DNA from: Uliginosibacterium sp.
GTDB lineage: Bacteria > Pseudomonadota > Gammaproteobacteria > Burkholderiales > Rhodocyclaceae
Assembly (NCBI GenBank): GCA_016718265.1
Contig: JADKDZ010000004.1
Span: 124,001 to 188,000, forward strand
Direction of reading: 5' to 3'
DNA: 64,000 nucleotides
Shown here: one piece after another, positions 62,113-64,000 of the stretch
Layout of the letters: each line of letters opens with the position of its first letter
Position numbering within the stretch: position 1 is the first letter of the stretch
The notes under the pieces: model-generated
The model's database searches: none
Told to the model about the DNA's origin: nothing
The model's input: the letters and a program-made list of their open reading frames with translations, nothing else
Position numbers and translations under genes: made by a program

Positions 62113-64000
62113 CTACTTGTAGCGGCGCAGATCCGCGTTGGGGGTGGCCTGGAACAGATCAAAGGTTTCCAGTCCGGCCCGGATCAAATCGGTATCGATA
62201 CCCAAAGCCCACGCCGTGGCGACCGCAACGACCACGCTGGTATCGAAGGCCGCAGGAGGGCCTTTCTTGCTTTGGGCGAGCTGCGTGAGTGACAGCAACT
62301 CGGTTTCGCCCTCGCCGTGTGCCAGGACGACCTGATCGTCACGGAGAAACACGCCGCGCCCGCCCGCCCTGCGATGAGTTGCCAGTGCATCGGCCGGGCC
62401 TTTTGCACAGAACAGCACGACTTCGCCATCGCAGAGCGAGGCCAGCTCGGCGATGGCAGGCTCGTTCGCATTCAGTATGGCGGTACCACTGGCGAGCACC
62501 ACATCGACCTGGGTGCGGAGCACGTTGCGCAGGCCTTCAGGGCTGTCGATATGGAATGCCCGCATGGCGTCGACGTCGTCCAGATCGGCGACGATACCGA
62601 TCTGGCAGCGGTCATAGGCCAGACCCTCGGCGAGGATCTGGACGCCACTGTTTTCGAACACCGCGGCACTGATGCTGCGGTTCATGAGCAGGCGCTGTTG
62701 TGACCGCCAGTTCGCGCAATCGCTCTTTTCTACGCGACGGCGATCCAGGAACATGCCATCCCGGCAAGCAAGGCCCACGTGATGGCCTGCCAGGTGCATG
62801 AGACGGGTGATCAGCCTGGCGGCGACGGTGGTGCCGGACTGACCGGTTATCCCGATGATCGGGATGCGGCCGTTGTCGTCCCCCGGGAAAAGGTGATTCA
62901 CAATGGCTTCGCCGACCGGGCGCGGCTTGCCCTGCGCAGGCTTGAGGTGCATCAGCAGCCCCGGGCCAGCGTTCACCTCTACGATTGCGCCACCCTGTTC
63001 GTCCAGCGGGCGAGAAATGTCTTCGGCGACGAGATCGACACCGGCGATGTCCAGCCCGACCACACGGGCGGCCAGCGATACCACTTCGGCGACGTCTGGA
63101 TGGAGTTGATCGGTGACGTCGTTGGCCACGTTGCCGTTACGCTGGATCAGCACGCGGCGCCCGGCTTCCAGAACTGTCTCCGGCTTGACGCCCTGGCGCG
63201 CGAGTTCGAGCACGACGGCCGGGTCGTTTTCGATCAGGATCTTGTTGAGCGGGAAGTCTTCGGTCAGGCCGCGGCGCGGATCCGTATTGATCTGGGTATC
63301 GATCAATTCGGCAACGCCAGACGTGCCGTTGCCACAAATCCAGGCTTCTTCTCCCTTGGCGACGGCTACGACCTTGCCACCCACCACCAGCAGACGGTGT
63401 TCGCTGCCGGCGATGAAACGCTCCACCATCACTTCGCTGCCTTCACCCTGAGCAACGTCGTAGGCGGCTTCGACATCGGTCTGGGTGCGCAAGTCGAGCG
63501 ATACCCCGCGGCCGTGGTTGGCGTCCGAGGGCTTCACCACCACCGGCAGGCCGATATCCTGCGCGGCTTCCCAGGCTTCTGCCGGTGAATTCACAACCTG
63601 TCCTTCCGGAATCGGCACCCCGCAGCTGGCGAGCAGCCGCTTGGTCAGATCCTTGTCTCCGGCAATGCCTTCGGCAATGGCGCTCGTGCGGTCGGTTTCG
63701 GCGGTCCAGATCCGTCTCAGGGTCTTGCCATACCCGAGTTGCACAAGGTTGCCGCTGGTCAGCCGGATGGAGGGAATGCGGCGCGCACTGGCGGCGTCGA
63801 CGATGCAGGCGGTACTCGGCCCCAGATGGTGGTCGTCCACCTGCTCGCGCAGATCGGCAAGGGCCGCAGAAAGATCGAAGGCTTCATCGTTGATCGCCGC
63901 CATCAGCAGCGCGCGACCATAGTCGAACGCAGCGCGGCAGACCTGCTCGTTGCGCGCCCGCACCGCAACCTTGTAAACCCCGCTTTCGCTGGTCTGGCGC
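62113..64000 (-). CDS. cphA': CphA-like protein (cphA'), N-terminus outside window
   Basis: At least 629 residues of a second cyanophycin-synthetase-like protein; the 5' end lies beyond 64000, and the frame is open to the edge (GVYKVAVRARNEQV fits the N-terminal domain). The ATP-grasp part is intact (PVVVKPSDANHGRGV, GAIVEVNAGPGLLMHL). In the Mur-like domain the P-loop reads GITGQSGTTVAARL: the Lys of GKTT is absent. This matches the paired cphA/cphA' arrangement known from proteobacteria, in which cphA' differs in its C-terminal domain. It may act only in the ATP-grasp half-reaction or as a partner subunit. Confidence 0.9.
   Translation of the reverse strand, partial: RQTSESGVYKVAVRARNEQVCRAAFDYGRALLMAAINDEAFDLSAALADLREQVDDHHLGPSTACIVDAASARRIPSIRLTSGNLVQLGYGKTLRRIWTAETDRTSAIAEGIAGDKDLTKRLLASCGVPIPEGQVVNSPAEAWEAAQDIGLPVVVKPSDANHGRGVSLDLRTQTDVEAAYDVAQGEGSEVMVERFIAGSEHRLLVVGGKVVAVAKGEEAWICGNGTSGVAELIDTQINTDPRRGLTEDFPLNKILIENDPAVVLELARQGVKPETVLEAGRRVLIQRNGNVANDVTDQLHPDVAEVVSLAARVVGLDIAGVDLVAEDISRPLDEQGGAIVEVNAGPGLLMHLKPAQGKPRPVGEAIVNHLFPGDDNGRIPIIGITGQSGTTVAARLITRLMHLAGHHVGLACRDGMFLDRRRVEKSDCANWRSQQRLLMNRSISAAVFENSGVQILAEGLAYDRCQIGIVADLDDVDAMRAFHIDSPEGLRNVLRTQVDVVLASGTAILNANEPAIAELASLCDGEVVLFCAKGPADALATHRRAGGRGVFLRDDQVVLAHGEGETELLSLTQLAQSKKGPPAAFDTSVVVAVATAWALGIDTDLIRAGLETFDLFQATPNADLRRYK

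Noticed and set aside
1..64000. tRNA, rRNA, CRISPR arrays, prophage or insertion sequences
   Set aside because: No cloverleaf, rRNA core, spacer array, integrase or transposase was recognised on reading both strands; a covariance search could still find a small RNA.

Overview
The window is GC-rich, densely coded chromosomal DNA with no plasmid, phage or insertion-sequence genes seen. The gene set (rlmJ, psiF, slyX, paired cyanophycin synthetases, OsmC-YcaO, TrpB2, S1/P1 nuclease, cheYAW-mcp-cheDB) and its style suggest a betaproteobacterium, perhaps Rhodocyclales; this is an inference from gene content, not from a marker gene.

Layout. 1-9.7 kb: housekeeping and accessory genes (PsiF-like protein, RlmJ, a membrane Mrr-like protein, a tandem-receiver diguanylate cyclase, a rhodanese-type sulfurtransferase, SlyX, S1/P1 nuclease, an Fsr-type MFS exporter, a PilZ protein, a polyserine lipoprotein). 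9.9-14.7 kb: an RBBP9/YdeN hydrolase, a Gfo/Idh/MocA oxidoreductase and an operon with an MGDG-synthase-like glycosyltransferase, a membrane protein, an exported Cys-phosphatase and a frameshifted START-like protein. 15-18.7 kb: two large lipoproteins sharing an almost identical N-terminal module. 18.7-30.3 kb: a thioredoxin/CcdA pair, a six-gene radical-SAM (ArsS, rSAM/selenodomain) operon, an ECF sigma/zinc-finger operon headed by an FAD oxidoreductase, and an MTA phosphorylase gene. 30.7-39.8 kb: a PAS-GGDEF protein next to an RsbQ-like hydrolase, an Amt transporter, TrpB2, OsmC-YcaO and a VOC protein. 40.1-43.3 kb: a large unrecognised Gly-rich gene with four frame breaks. 43.7-59.3 kb: one long minus-strand signalling block (cheY-cheA-cheW-mcp, cheD-cheB, an 1843-residue hybrid kinase, an HD-GYP regulator, a further receiver protein). 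59.5-64 kb: cphA and the start-truncated (by the window edge) cphA'.

The most interesting signal is a promoter-like motif, TGTAA(G/C)AA followed 22-23 bases on by CGACC, seen four times and each time oriented toward a gene start: upstream of thioredoxin/ccdA, of the ArsS operon, of the ECF sigma operon, and of the MTA phosphorylase gene. It fits the shape of ECF-sigma promoters and suggests that the sigma factor at 27462-28088 controls all four units. The families in those units (SelD-N-terminus-like FAD protein, rSAM/selenodomain enzyme and its two associated transferases, an enzyme that can cleave 5'-deoxyadenosine-type nucleosides) make a coherent pathway hypothesis.

c-di-GMP signalling recurs (two GGDEF proteins, one HD-GYP, one PilZ). 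Several genes (START-like, lipoprotein 2, MTA phosphorylase, Amt, the 40-43 kb gene with four breaks, and possibly a small hemerythrin-like gene) are interrupted by single-base indels, mostly in short homopolymers, while very long genes nearby are intact. Sequencing or assembly error is as likely as real gene decay for these.
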